DNA from: Stutzerimonas stutzeri
GTDB taxonomy: Bacteria; Pseudomonadota; Gammaproteobacteria; Pseudomonadales; Pseudomonadaceae
Direction of reading: 5' to 3'
Assembly (NCBI RefSeq): GCF_024448715.1
Contig: NZ_JAMOHZ010000002.1
Span: 558,001 to 622,000, forward strand
DNA: 64,000 bases
The notes under the pieces were generated by a model. The model worked only from the letters and a program-made list of their open reading frames with translations, made no database searches and had not been told where the DNA came from. Within the stretch, counting starts at the first letter, position 1, and every line of letters begins with the position of its first letter. The translations under genes were made by a program, and so were the position numbers. Positions 1 through 8,224 of this stretch are shown one piece after another.

Positions 1-275
1 AGCCGGTCGGAGATGAAACGGGTGAAGAACAGCTGGGCGCCCCCGGTAATGATCAGCGAGGCCGCCATCAGATAAGTCACGCTGACCAGAAACTGGCGAA
101 TCAGCAGTTCGGGGATTACTACACCCAAGCTCATAACGCCGATCACCATGACGCTGATGATGGACAACACCCAGGGGCCAGAACTGATCAGCCCTGCGTA
201 GAGATAGGCTCTAAGCGTTGCGGTGTAGGAATCGCGAGAAAGAATTTTGCGCAGCTCGAATCCGATACCGGCCAT
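1..275 (-). CDS. pelG: PelG, inner-membrane Pel polysaccharide transporter (partial, N-terminus)
   Basis: The last gene of the pel operon starts at an ATG at 275 and runs off the left edge, so only about 91 N-terminal residues are visible. The start MAGIGFELRKIL is the characteristic PelG opening. It is followed by two hydrophobic segments, around residues 25-50 and 60-85, as expected for this polytopic, flippase-like (PST/MATE-related) membrane protein. PelG is thought to work with PelD, PelE and PelF in the inner membrane to polymerise and translocate Pel. The start lies one base after the pelF stop codon, so translational coupling is likely. Completeness of the rest cannot be judged here. 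Confidence 0.93.
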   Translation of the reverse strand, partial: MAGIGFELRKILSRDSYTATLRAYLYAGLISSGPWVLSIISVMVIGVMSLGVVIPELLIRQFLVSVTYLMAASLIITGGAQLFFTRFISDR

Positions 276-276
276 G

Positions 277-1797
277 TCAGACGGCTCCCATGGCGTTGCG
301 ATAGAGGGTGCGATAACGCTCGAGCATCAGTGCGTCGGTGTAATAGCGGTTGACGCGTTCCAACCCCACCGCCTGCGCCGCCCGCCAGCGCTCGGAATCG
401 CTCAGCAGGTCGACGATGGCGCGCGCGGTGGCCTGCGGATCGGCAATGGGTACTACCTCACCGGCGCGCCCCAGTGCGGGTTGTTCGTCCGGCGCTCCTT
501 CGATCAACTCTCGGCATGAGCCCACGTCGCTGCTGACCACCGGCGTGCCTGCAGCCCAGGCCTCGAGAATGACCAGCGGTTGCGCCTCGCTGATAGATGT
601 CAGCACCATCAGCCCCAGGCTTGGCAGCAGCTCGTGTATCTGACGAAAGCCGAGAAACTTAACGCGGCCTTCCAGCCCCAAACTGATCACCAGGCTGCGA
701 CATTCGGCAGCGTATTCCCGATCTTCTTCATCAGGTCCGACTATCCAACCCTCTGCTTCAGGAATGGCGCTGATCACGCCGCGCATGGCGCGGATGAAGG
801 TTTTCACGTCCTTGATCGGCACCACTCGGCCGACCAGCCCGACAATCGGAGGGATGCCTGGCGGCCGACGTTCCAGCGCATCGACCCAGCCGGACATGGC
901 GATACCGTTGGGGATGACACGGGTGCGCGCTGGTTCCGCGCCATCGGCGATTTGCCGTTGGCGGTTGCCGTCGTACAGGGCGATGATCGGATCGGCCGAG
1001 CGATAAGTCAGCAAGCCGATCCGCTCGAAAAATCGGATCCAGAGCCGGCGAACATAGCTGAATTCGGCATCCAGGCCCATGCGCAAAGCTTCGTCCGGGC
1101 TGTCGGATATCCAGCTGGCCTGGGCCAGGTCGATCTTGCGCTCCTTGGTATAGATCCCATGCTCGCTAAGCAGATAGGCGCATTGCCAGCGGCGCTGAAG
1201 AACACTCCCTACCAAACCCGCATAGCCAGTGGAAATGGCATGCAGTGCACGCGCTCGCGGCAGCCGTGTGATCGCCTGCGCCAGCATCACCAACGGCGCT
1301 TGCATGGTGCGCAGCGTCCAAAAGTAATTGATGAACGATGGGTCGCTGCAATGCCGCGTATAACCTTCGGTGATCGCATCCCAGCTCGCCCGGCTGTGCA
1401 GTACGTCGTCCAGCGTTAGCCGGCACGAGGCCAGCATCTCGAGAATCGCTTCGCCCTGCTCCGCATCCGGCGGGTCCGGGTGATGGAAAAACTGGTGCAT
1501 CTGGTGCATCGGCTCGCGTGAACCCTCGCGCTTGGCGGCGGCGACCGCATCCCCCGGCCGCCATGCGCTTTCCAGAAAATGTTCCTCGATATGCACCACA
1601 TTCGGCGGGATCTTGTACTGGCGCTTGGGATAGGCCTCTCGCTGTCCGCCAATGAAAAACACCGAAAAGGTGAACTCCGGCAGGCCAAGGATCAACTGAT
1701 TTACCCAGCTGGATACACCGCCACGCACATAGGGCCAGGTGCCCTCGAGCAGCAGGCAGATATCAGCGACAGGGGCTTCGGGTAGATTCTTGGTCAC
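277..1797 (-). CDS. pelF: PelF, cytosolic GT4-family Pel glycosyltransferase
   Basis: This 506-residue protein is the usual PelF length. The N-terminus has the family pattern LLLEGTWPYVRGGVSSW. A Rossmann-type donor-binding half includes IVGLVGRVVPIKDVKTFIRA near residue 320. The retaining-glycosyltransferase EX7E motif is present as E-AQPLVIL-E near residue 405. It is the predicted polymerase that uses UDP-sugars to build the GalNAc/GlcNAc-containing Pel polymer on the cytoplasmic face. The start is GTG at 1797, overlapping the pelE stop in a GTGA arrangement, so translation is probably coupled. There is no signal peptide, consistent with a cytosolic enzyme recruited to PelD/E/G. Confidence 0.95.
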   Translation of the reverse strand: MTKNLPEAPVADICLLLEGTWPYVRGGVSSWVNQLILGLPEFTFSVFFIGGQREAYPKRQYKIPPNVVHIEEHFLESAWRPGDAVAAAKREGSREPMHQMHQFFHHPDPPDAEQGEAILEMLASCRLTLDDVLHSRASWDAITEGYTRHCSDPSFINYFWTLRTMQAPLVMLAQAITRLPRARALHAISTGYAGLVGSVLQRRWQCAYLLSEHGIYTKERKIDLAQASWISDSPDEALRMGLDAEFSYVRRLWIRFFERIGLLTYRSADPIIALYDGNRQRQIADGAEPARTRVIPNGIAMSGWVDALERRPPGIPPIVGLVGRVVPIKDVKTFIRAMRGVISAIPEAEGWIVGPDEEDREYAAECRSLVISLGLEGRVKFLGFRQIHELLPSLGLMVLTSISEAQPLVILEAWAAGTPVVSSDVGSCRELIEGAPDEQPALGRAGEVVPIADPQATARAIVDLLSDSERWRAAQAVGLERVNRYYTDALMLERYRTLYRNAMGAV

Positions 1798-2783
1798 AAC
1801 CAGTATTTCCCTAAGGCGGCAAATGGTGGGCGGTTCAACACATCCTCCGGCAGCTTTGCCAACTGCTCCGGGACCTCCGCATAGCGCCTCTCGATAAATG
1901 CGATCTCTGCGCGAAAAGGCGCCAGTTGCTGCGCGCCGACGCCCGCGGCCTCGGCATTCGCCAGGTGTGTCTTGGCGGCATCCAGGCGCTTGTGCTCCAG
2001 TGCGATGCGTCCTGCCAGGACGTGCGCGTAGGGATTGTCAGCATCAGCGAGGGTTTGCTCGACATGTTCTCGGGCCTGGCCAAGCACATGGTCGAGCACG
2101 CTTCCCTGGGCCAGCCCCAAGTAGGCCAACTCCCAGTACCAGCGCGCCAGGGCGTCGTGCAGCGCAGCCTTGTGCCGGGTATCGGCGGTAGCCAACTGCT
2201 GGAGTGCCATTTCGATACGATGGTTGATCTCGCTCTCCTGCTTGTCGAGCATGGAATAAGCCAGCAGCCGTACGTCATCGGCTGGATCGCGCAGCGCCAA
2301 TTTGAGCATCGGAATCGCCTCGCGGCCCGGCATGCGCCGCGTGGCGAAGAGCGCCGCCAATCGCTTCTCCGTGTCCGGTGCATGGCGCAAGACATCCTTC
2401 AGGCCGCCATCGCTGAACATCAGCTCACGGCCGCGTTCCTGCGGGCGAAACGGCAGCTCGGGCACAGCCATTGAGTCCCAACTCTGCTCCTGTCGACGAC
2501 GCGGCAAATACAAAGCCGGGAACAGCGCAGCCGCGACGCCCACGGCCCCCAGCAGCGGCACGAAAAAGGCCAGACTGAAGATGAATAAGGGACTCCAGGG
2601 CAACGGAAACTTGTAACGCCGCGGCAATACCAGCCAGATGCCACCGCTGAGCATGGCACTGCTGAGTGCGTGCGCAACTATGTATAGGAGCGTCGCCTGA
2701 ACAAGCCCGAGGGACTGGCGGAAGGCGGCCCAGCTGCCCACCTCGAACAGCAGCGCGCCGCTAAATAGCCACTTGCTGATCAT
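1794..2783 (-). CDS. pelE: PelE, inner-membrane TPR scaffold of the Pel synthase
   Basis: This 329-residue protein has two N-terminal hydrophobic segments, at about residues 25-52 and 65-90. They are followed by a soluble helical part with HEAT/TPR-like repeats (for example DPADDVRLLAYSMLDKQ and DNPYAHVLAGRIALEHKRLDAAKTHL, quoted as separate stretches). PelE is known to bridge the other Pel inner-membrane components. The ATG at 2783 lies inside the 3' end of pelD (23-bp overlap), and the stop overlaps the GTG of pelF. Identity rests on operon position plus this membrane/TPR architecture, since PelE is poorly conserved in sequence. Confidence 0.9.
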   Translation of the reverse strand: MISKWLFSGALLFEVGSWAAFRQSLGLVQATLLYIVAHALSSAMLSGGIWLVLPRRYKFPLPWSPLFIFSLAFFVPLLGAVGVAAALFPALYLPRRRQEQSWDSMAVPELPFRPQERGRELMFSDGGLKDVLRHAPDTEKRLAALFATRRMPGREAIPMLKLALRDPADDVRLLAYSMLDKQESEINHRIEMALQQLATADTRHKAALHDALARWYWELAYLGLAQGSVLDHVLGQAREHVEQTLADADNPYAHVLAGRIALEHKRLDAAKTHLANAEAAGVGAQQLAPFRAEIAFIERRYAEVPEQLAKLPEDVLNRPPFAALGKYWL

Positions 2784-4134
2784 TCAGGTCGCACTCACGG
2801 AAAAGAAAATTACGCAGCGCATCGCGGCCATTTGCCGTGCCGAGGTCATGGTCGAGCACGCGCACGTCCAGGCTCTCGAGCGATTCGCTGGTGCCGAAGC
2901 GTTCACCGAGCAGGGTGTTCAGACGGAACAGATAGCCTTGAGCGCCTTCGGCAGAAGTCAGCGGCAACAACACCAGCACACAGGTATTGCCGCGCTGGTT
3001 GCTCAGCCTGAGCTGCAGATCCAGGCCGCGCCGGCTGTCTTCGATCAGACGCAGCACCTCGGCGCCGCGCGGCGAGGCGCTTATCTCGAACGAGAACAGA
3101 CAGGCGTCCAGCCCGTGCCGCTGCGCATCGGTCAGCGAGCGCTTGAGATTCTGGCTGAACAGCTGGCTGTCCATGTCCTGCAGATGACGCGTTTGCGGGT
3201 CGCTGAGCATCAAGTCGGCGATATGCCCGGCGAGAATCGCCAGTAGTCCGAAGATCCGCTCGTTGAACGAGAAGAACGGCATCTGCTCCACCGCCAGCAG
3301 CGCCACGACGAGCCCTTCGGTATCGACCAGCGGCACACATAGCTGGTATTGCGAGTGCTGGCGGTGTTCGCCACGCTCGAGTAGTTGCTCGCGAATGCTC
3401 ACCAGTTCACCGCGTTGCACGCACATGCGCACCAGCAGATCATCGGTGTTCATAGGCGCCGCTTCACCGATCAGACTCAAGGGCTCCGGCACGACGCTGC
3501 CACCGTGCACGCGATACAGACCGGCGGCCCGGAACGAGCCGTACTGCGCGAGTAGATTCATTACCGGCTCGGCCAATGCGGCAAGCGTATCGTCACCGCG
3601 TGGCAGGTTGCGCAGTTGGTTGCGCAGCCCGTACAGGGAACTGCGCAGGCTCTGGTCATTGCCGGCAACGCGCTGTTCGAGACGGTCATGCGAAATGCGC
3701 AGGATGTAGTGCGCGCGGGTGAACTCGTCGAGTCGCAGCTGCCGATAATCGTTGGCCAGGTCGAGCCGTTCCAGCCGGCGTTCCCAGATATCACGAAACT
3801 CACCCACCAACATGCCGCTCACCAATACTCCGACGATGAATGAGGCGGGCATTTCTGGATAAATCCCGTCACCGAAACGGTGATAGGCGATCAAGGCGAG
3901 GATCAGCAGCACGGCACTGACCAGGCCGCGCATGAAGCCATAGCGCATACCCAGCAGCAGCGGCGCCATCACCGGCCAGGGGAAAGTGCCGTGGACCATC
4001 AGCGGATCGTCAGGCGAAATCCAGTAGCCGAGCGCGATCGCCATCCCGCTGAGCAACCAGGTCTCCAGCCAGGAGACAGCACCGCTGGCACGTGGCGCCA
4101 GGCTGAAGTCCTTGTGTGCCGATCCGATCGCCAT
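2761..4134 (-). CDS. pelD: PelD, c-di-GMP receptor with GAF and degenerate GGDEF domains
   Basis: This 457-residue protein has about four N-terminal membrane segments (residues 20-115), a short coiled stretch (about 115-165), a GAF-like region (about 170-310) and a degenerate GGDEF domain (about 320-457). No GG(D/E)EF signature is present, so it should not make c-di-GMP. The inhibitory-site motif is retained as R369-G-L-D372. R164 and R404 sit about where the other c-di-GMP-contacting arginines of P. aeruginosa PelD lie (R161, R402). It is therefore expected to switch on Pel synthesis after binding c-di-GMP. The start overlaps the pelC stop (TAATG). Confidence 0.95.
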   Translation of the reverse strand: MAIGSAHKDFSLAPRASGAVSWLETWLLSGMAIALGYWISPDDPLMVHGTFPWPVMAPLLLGMRYGFMRGLVSAVLLILALIAYHRFGDGIYPEMPASFIVGVLVSGMLVGEFRDIWERRLERLDLANDYRQLRLDEFTRAHYILRISHDRLEQRVAGNDQSLRSSLYGLRNQLRNLPRGDDTLAALAEPVMNLLAQYGSFRAAGLYRVHGGSVVPEPLSLIGEAAPMNTDDLLVRMCVQRGELVSIREQLLERGEHRQHSQYQLCVPLVDTEGLVVALLAVEQMPFFSFNERIFGLLAILAGHIADLMLSDPQTRHLQDMDSQLFSQNLKRSLTDAQRHGLDACLFSFEISASPRGAEVLRLIEDSRRGLDLQLRLSNQRGNTCVLVLLPLTSAEGAQGYLFRLNTLLGERFGTSESLESLDVRVLDHDLGTANGRDALRNFLFRECDLNDQQVAI

Positions 4135-4652
4135 TATTCGAGACGCAACGCGCCGGCCAGCTCACGCAGCACCTTCTGCGCCGTGCCTGCGAGGCTTTCG
4201 CGGGACCAGCCGGCACGCGCACCACTGTTGCTCCACACTACGCGACCGCTAGCCACCTCGATCACTTGCAGGCTCATGCCCACTGCGGGCTCACCGTCGA
4301 GCCCACTCTTGTATTGCCATTCCTCGACGCTGCCGCTGATGACGTAATCGAGCCGCTCGGCTTGAGCCCAGGCCATCGCATGGTTGAACCGTTCACGATC
4401 ATCGATCAGTGGCGCCACACCCTGAGCCACGAAAGGATAGTGGCGCGGCTGCAGACCGCGCTCGGCAAGTACGCTGAGCAGGATCTGTTCGGCTCGCTCA
4501 CCGGCCTGGGGCGCCTGGGAGTAGTTGACGATCGGCACCAGCCCCCAAGCCGCATCGCGCGGCAACGCCGAAGCGCTCTGGTCGGTGAAGCTGGAGCAGC
4601 CGCTGAGGAAAAACGCCACAGCCAGCAAGGCCAGGCAGCGAATGGATGACAT
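4134..4652 (-). CDS. pelC: PelC, outer-membrane-associated lipoprotein of the Pel export channel
   Basis: I chose the ATG at 4652 because AAGGAG lies about 8 nt upstream; a longer in-frame ORF begins 27 nt earlier without such a site. The product of about 172 residues starts MSSIRCLALLAVAFFLSGC, a lipoprotein signal with lipobox LSGC. The mature protein has the PelC fold features (a TolB-like alpha/beta domain; motif RLDYVISGSVEEW). PelC forms a ring that funnels Pel toward PelB. The 26-nt gap after pelB is the only real spacer in the operon and carries the strong ribosome binding site, which could raise PelC output relative to PelB. Confidence 0.93.
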   Translation of the reverse strand: MSSIRCLALLAVAFFLSGCSSFTDQSASALPRDAAWGLVPIVNYSQAPQAGERAEQILLSVLAERGLQPRHYPFVAQGVAPLIDDRERFNHAMAWAQAERLDYVISGSVEEWQYKSGLDGEPAVGMSLQVIEVASGRVVWSNSGARAGWSRESLAGTAQKVLRELAGALRLE

Positions 4653-4678
4653 GGTTGATTCTCCTTGTAGATCGCGCA

Positions 4679-7600
4679 TCAGCGTCCGAAACGGGCGCTA
4701 TAAGTCATGCCCAGTGTTCCACCCGGTTCGCCGTCACCGCTGCGCGGTGCGGACTGGAAGCCAAAGGTGAAGGCCAGTTCATCGTCGCCGAGCACTCGCA
4801 TGCCGACGCCAGTGGTGATCGCGTAATTGGGCTGCTGCTCCGTCCACTGCCAGCCCGCCAGCAGATCGAGCAGCCAACTGTATTGAGCTGTTCCTTGGTT
4901 CAAAGCGCCTGGAAAACCACGCCGCCAGGTACTACCGACATACAGCTGGCCGAAGCGGTCTTGAAGCAGGTCGGCTGCCAATGCTGGCTCCGGCCCGTTC
5001 GTCTGTATCGAACTCAACTCGCCCGCCTGGCTGTACCTCGAGTAGCTGAGCCCGCTACGCAGGGTCCAGCTCGGCCCCTCGAAAAAAACCGCATGGCTCA
5101 GTTCGAGATTGAACTGATGACCGTTACCCACGGCTTCGCCATCCAAAGTGCTGAAGCGCTGATGAGCCAGCGACCAGCTGAGCTGATCGCGCGCGCTGAT
5201 CCCATGGCGACCATTGATGCTCAGCGCGTCGCGCCTGCCCAAGGCCCGCAGCAGTCCGCTTTCTTCGGCCTGGCGGTGCCAGTCGAACTGCAATTCAAGC
5301 GCGTCGGAATCGCCCAACTGCAAGCTGCGCGAAACGCTCGCCCCGCGACGCTCGCCCTCATCGTGCTGGCTGCGGTCCAGCGCAACGCCCAATGCACCGT
5401 TGGCCAGCGTACGGGTCAGTTCCAGCTCGGTTGTCTGCTCGACTCCGGGTCGCGTACCTAACAACCCTGTACCGGAATAGTCGAGCCGCGCCAGGGACAG
5501 CTGCGCATGCCAATCTGCATCCACTTGCCTGGCGATTCGTGCCGTCTCGCCCTGAAACCGAATGGTGCCGAAATCCTGCTGGCGCATACCGAACTGGAAG
5601 CCCTGCGGTCTGCTCTCCTGCAACGCCAGGCTTTGTCTCAACAGCTGCTGGCGTATCGCAGCGGGTTGTTCGGCGGACAATGCCGCAAGGCTCTTTGCCA
5701 GCGGCTGACCAGTGCCGCCCAGCCGCATCAGGGCTTCGACGCGCTGCGCCGGGTCCAGCCCGTCCTGCGCCAGCAAGCGCTCGAGCAGGCCGCGGTTGTT
5801 TGCCTGCAACGCTTGCTGCAACTCGGCGTACTGATTGATCCGCAAACCGTTGCGGCGCCCCCAGGAGATCCATTCGCCCTTCGCTGCCGTTTGACCCAAT
5901 GCATCGAGCTGGGCGCTGAACTGCTCGAACCACAGTTGCAGCATCGGCCGGGATCCATCGCGCCAGCGCAGCGCCTGTTCCGTAGCCAAACGGGTCGACC
6001 AGCTGTTGCTCAATAACCGCAGATACGTCTGGTACCGGGCCGGATTCGCCGCGGCCGTGTGCATTTGGCTCGTGCCTAGCAGATGGCGACGCAGGCGTAA
6101 CGCGCGATCGCTATAGCCGGTACTGTCCAGGACGTCGGCATAAGCCGCCTGCACGAGCCAGTCGTTGGGGTTGGCATGCAAATACAGATCGAACCAGCGC
6201 AAAGCCTCGTCATTGCGGTTGAGCAGTAGGCTGGCACTGGCAAACGGCAGCCATAAGCGACTGCTGCCGGTTGCCAGAGGACGCCACTGAGCCAGTAACG
6301 GCACCAATGCATCGGCCTGATTGTGATCGATGTAGTGCCACAGCAGCTGCTCACGGAACCGGTTCGAGCGCGGAAACCGGATCAACGCCTGCCGGTATAG
6401 CCGCCCTGCCTCGGCAGAATTGCCCGCTCGTTCGGCCAGCAACGCACGTGCGCTCCACAGAGCCGCGACCGATCGGCTGTCTGGCATCCGCTGCCCTTCG
6501 GCAACCAGCACCTCGAGCCGCGCCATGTCATCAAGGTCCTCGGCGAGCTGTAGCGCCCGGCTGAGGTTCGCCGGTGTGCGGTTGCGCTGCCAGCTGGCGA
6601 TCATCACATCCAGGGCGGTGGCCGGTGAACTGCGGCTGTACAGCCTGATCAGGCGTTCCTCGCCAGTATCGTCCAGGTCAACACCCAGGGTTTCGAGCCT
6701 GCGATAGCTGTCCAGTGCATCGGCGTTGCGTTCCAGTTCCCAGGCAAGCTCGGCGCGAAGATGCCAATAGGCTTCGTCAGTGACCGCGTCCGCATCCAGG
6801 TCATTTAGTACCTGCCAGGCGCCTTTCGGGTCGAACAGCTCCCAGTTGACCCGCGCCCAGCTCACCCGCTGGTCAACGTTCAGCCCGAAGCGGCGTTCGA
6901 TCTCGGCCCAAAGCTCGGCCTGCGCGGCTAGTTGCTGGGTCTGTTCGAGAACCAGTTGCAGGCGCAGCCAGGCCAGTTGATGGTCGGGGTGCAACTGCAG
7001 GTAACCACGCAGCCAGCGCTCAGCCTCGCTTGGCGTACCACGAGCCTGGTGGCTGTAAACCAATGCCTCCAGCTCCGCGTCCGATAGCCGACGCTGCTCG
7101 GACAGCGCCGCCAGCAGCGCGACGGTGTGATCGAAGTCGAACAGCTGTGCGGCCAGGCGCCAAGTATGTTCGCGTATTGCCGGACGGTCATCGGTCTCGA
7201 CCAACCGCAGCCAGAAGTCCAGCGCCTGAGCGGAGTGACCGGTCCATTCGCCGAGTTGAGCCAGTTGTTCGAGCCGCGCGGCATTCAGCGGGCCTATGGT
7301 CGCCAGACGCTGGCCGATCAACCAAGCCTCGTCGATCTCCCCGGCGGCCAAGCGCAGGTCAAACTCCACGTTGAAGGCCGCTACGTCATCCGGTGCCAGC
7401 GTGCGCCATCGCGCCACGGTTTCGCTCGCCAGATCGAAGCGCTGGCTACCGACCGCTGCCTGCGCCGCCGAGCCAAACAGCGCGCCATCGGCTTCGGTCA
7501 GTAACGTCAGGTTGCGGTGGATCAACTCGGCGGCTTGCTCAGCGCGATCGGCCGACCGCAGGGCAGAGAATGCCTGCTGCAGGTATTGGTGTTTTTCAGC

Positions 7601-8224
7601 TCTGGTTTGCGCGGTTGAAATCAGTCCGGTGAATATTTGCGCGGCCAACAACGGTTCACCCGCCGCCAGATGGGCACGGGCGGCCTCGCCCAGCCAGTAG
7701 GCACGTTTGGGTACGTCGCGCTTCGCCAGATCACGGTAGATCGGCGCAGCCAGTCGGGGAGCTGACAGCGCGAGCGCGTAGCCGGCCTGACGAACCAACT
7801 GGTCGATAGAAAGAGTGCCGCTCTCCACGCCACGCAGTTGATCGAGCAATCTTTTGCGCGCCTGATCCGATATGCCGTCAGGATTGGCCGTGGCCTCGAG
7901 AATCGCCAGCTCCATGAGATAGAAGCGCACGCTACCCGCCTCGCTTGCGGCCAGCTGAAACACATGCGAGCGCGCGCGTGCATAGTCGCCCAGCTCGATC
8001 AGTTGCTCGACCAGTTTCCGGCGCAGGTCGGTATCGTCCGGATGAGCTTCGAGCAACAGTTCGGCATAGTTGATGGAGACAGCATCGGGCCGCTTTTCAC
8101 CGGGCATGAAGACATCTTCGCCAGCGTAGGTCCAAACCAGCACCCCGCCCACCAGTACCACTACCAGCAGCATCGTCCAGGGACTCAGCAGACGTGCGGA
8201 CTCAGTGGCAGCGTAGTTGCGCAT
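4679..8224 (-). CDS. pelB: PelB, TPR-rich outer-membrane porin for Pel secretion
   Basis: This 1181-residue protein has an N-terminal membrane anchor (LLSPWTMLLVVVLVGGVLVW, residues about 13-32) and a very long TPR superhelix (about 50-870). From about residue 880 it has a C-terminal beta-barrel with alternating amphipathic strands that ends in a strand terminating YSARFGR. This is the standard PelB plan: the TPR domain spans the periplasm and binds PelA, and the barrel exports Pel with PelC. The ATG at 8224 lies inside the end of pelA (23-bp overlap). I saw no frameshift. Confidence 0.95.
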   Translation of the reverse strand: MRNYAATESARLLSPWTMLLVVVLVGGVLVWTYAGEDVFMPGEKRPDAVSINYAELLLEAHPDDTDLRRKLVEQLIELGDYARARSHVFQLAASEAGSVRFYLMELAILEATANPDGISDQARKRLLDQLRGVESGTLSIDQLVRQAGYALALSAPRLAAPIYRDLAKRDVPKRAYWLGEAARAHLAAGEPLLAAQIFTGLISTAQTRAEKHQYLQQAFSALRSADRAEQAAELIHRNLTLLTEADGALFGSAAQAAVGSQRFDLASETVARWRTLAPDDVAAFNVEFDLRLAAGEIDEAWLIGQRLATIGPLNAARLEQLAQLGEWTGHSAQALDFWLRLVETDDRPAIREHTWRLAAQLFDFDHTVALLAALSEQRRLSDAELEALVYSHQARGTPSEAERWLRGYLQLHPDHQLAWLRLQLVLEQTQQLAAQAELWAEIERRFGLNVDQRVSWARVNWELFDPKGAWQVLNDLDADAVTDEAYWHLRAELAWELERNADALDSYRRLETLGVDLDDTGEERLIRLYSRSSPATALDVMIASWQRNRTPANLSRALQLAEDLDDMARLEVLVAEGQRMPDSRSVAALWSARALLAERAGNSAEAGRLYRQALIRFPRSNRFREQLLWHYIDHNQADALVPLLAQWRPLATGSSRLWLPFASASLLLNRNDEALRWFDLYLHANPNDWLVQAAYADVLDSTGYSDRALRLRRHLLGTSQMHTAAANPARYQTYLRLLSNSWSTRLATEQALRWRDGSRPMLQLWFEQFSAQLDALGQTAAKGEWISWGRRNGLRINQYAELQQALQANNRGLLERLLAQDGLDPAQRVEALMRLGGTGQPLAKSLAALSAEQPAAIRQQLLRQSLALQESRPQGFQFGMRQQDFGTIRFQGETARIARQVDADWHAQLSLARLDYSGTGLLGTRPGVEQTTELELTRTLANGALGVALDRSQHDEGERRGASVSRSLQLGDSDALELQFDWHRQAEESGLLRALGRRDALSINGRHGISARDQLSWSLAHQRFSTLDGEAVGNGHQFNLELSHAVFFEGPSWTLRSGLSYSRYSQAGELSSIQTNGPEPALAADLLQDRFGQLYVGSTWRRGFPGALNQGTAQYSWLLDLLAGWQWTEQQPNYAITTGVGMRVLGDDELAFTFGFQSAPRSGDGEPGGTLGMTYSARFGR

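Noticed and set aside
2773-3246. Long open frames opposite the pel, recC and recB genes, e.g. plus-strand 157 codons here
   Set aside because: These are antisense shadows of high-GC coding DNA with low-complexity, Q/R-rich translations and no ribosome binding sites.
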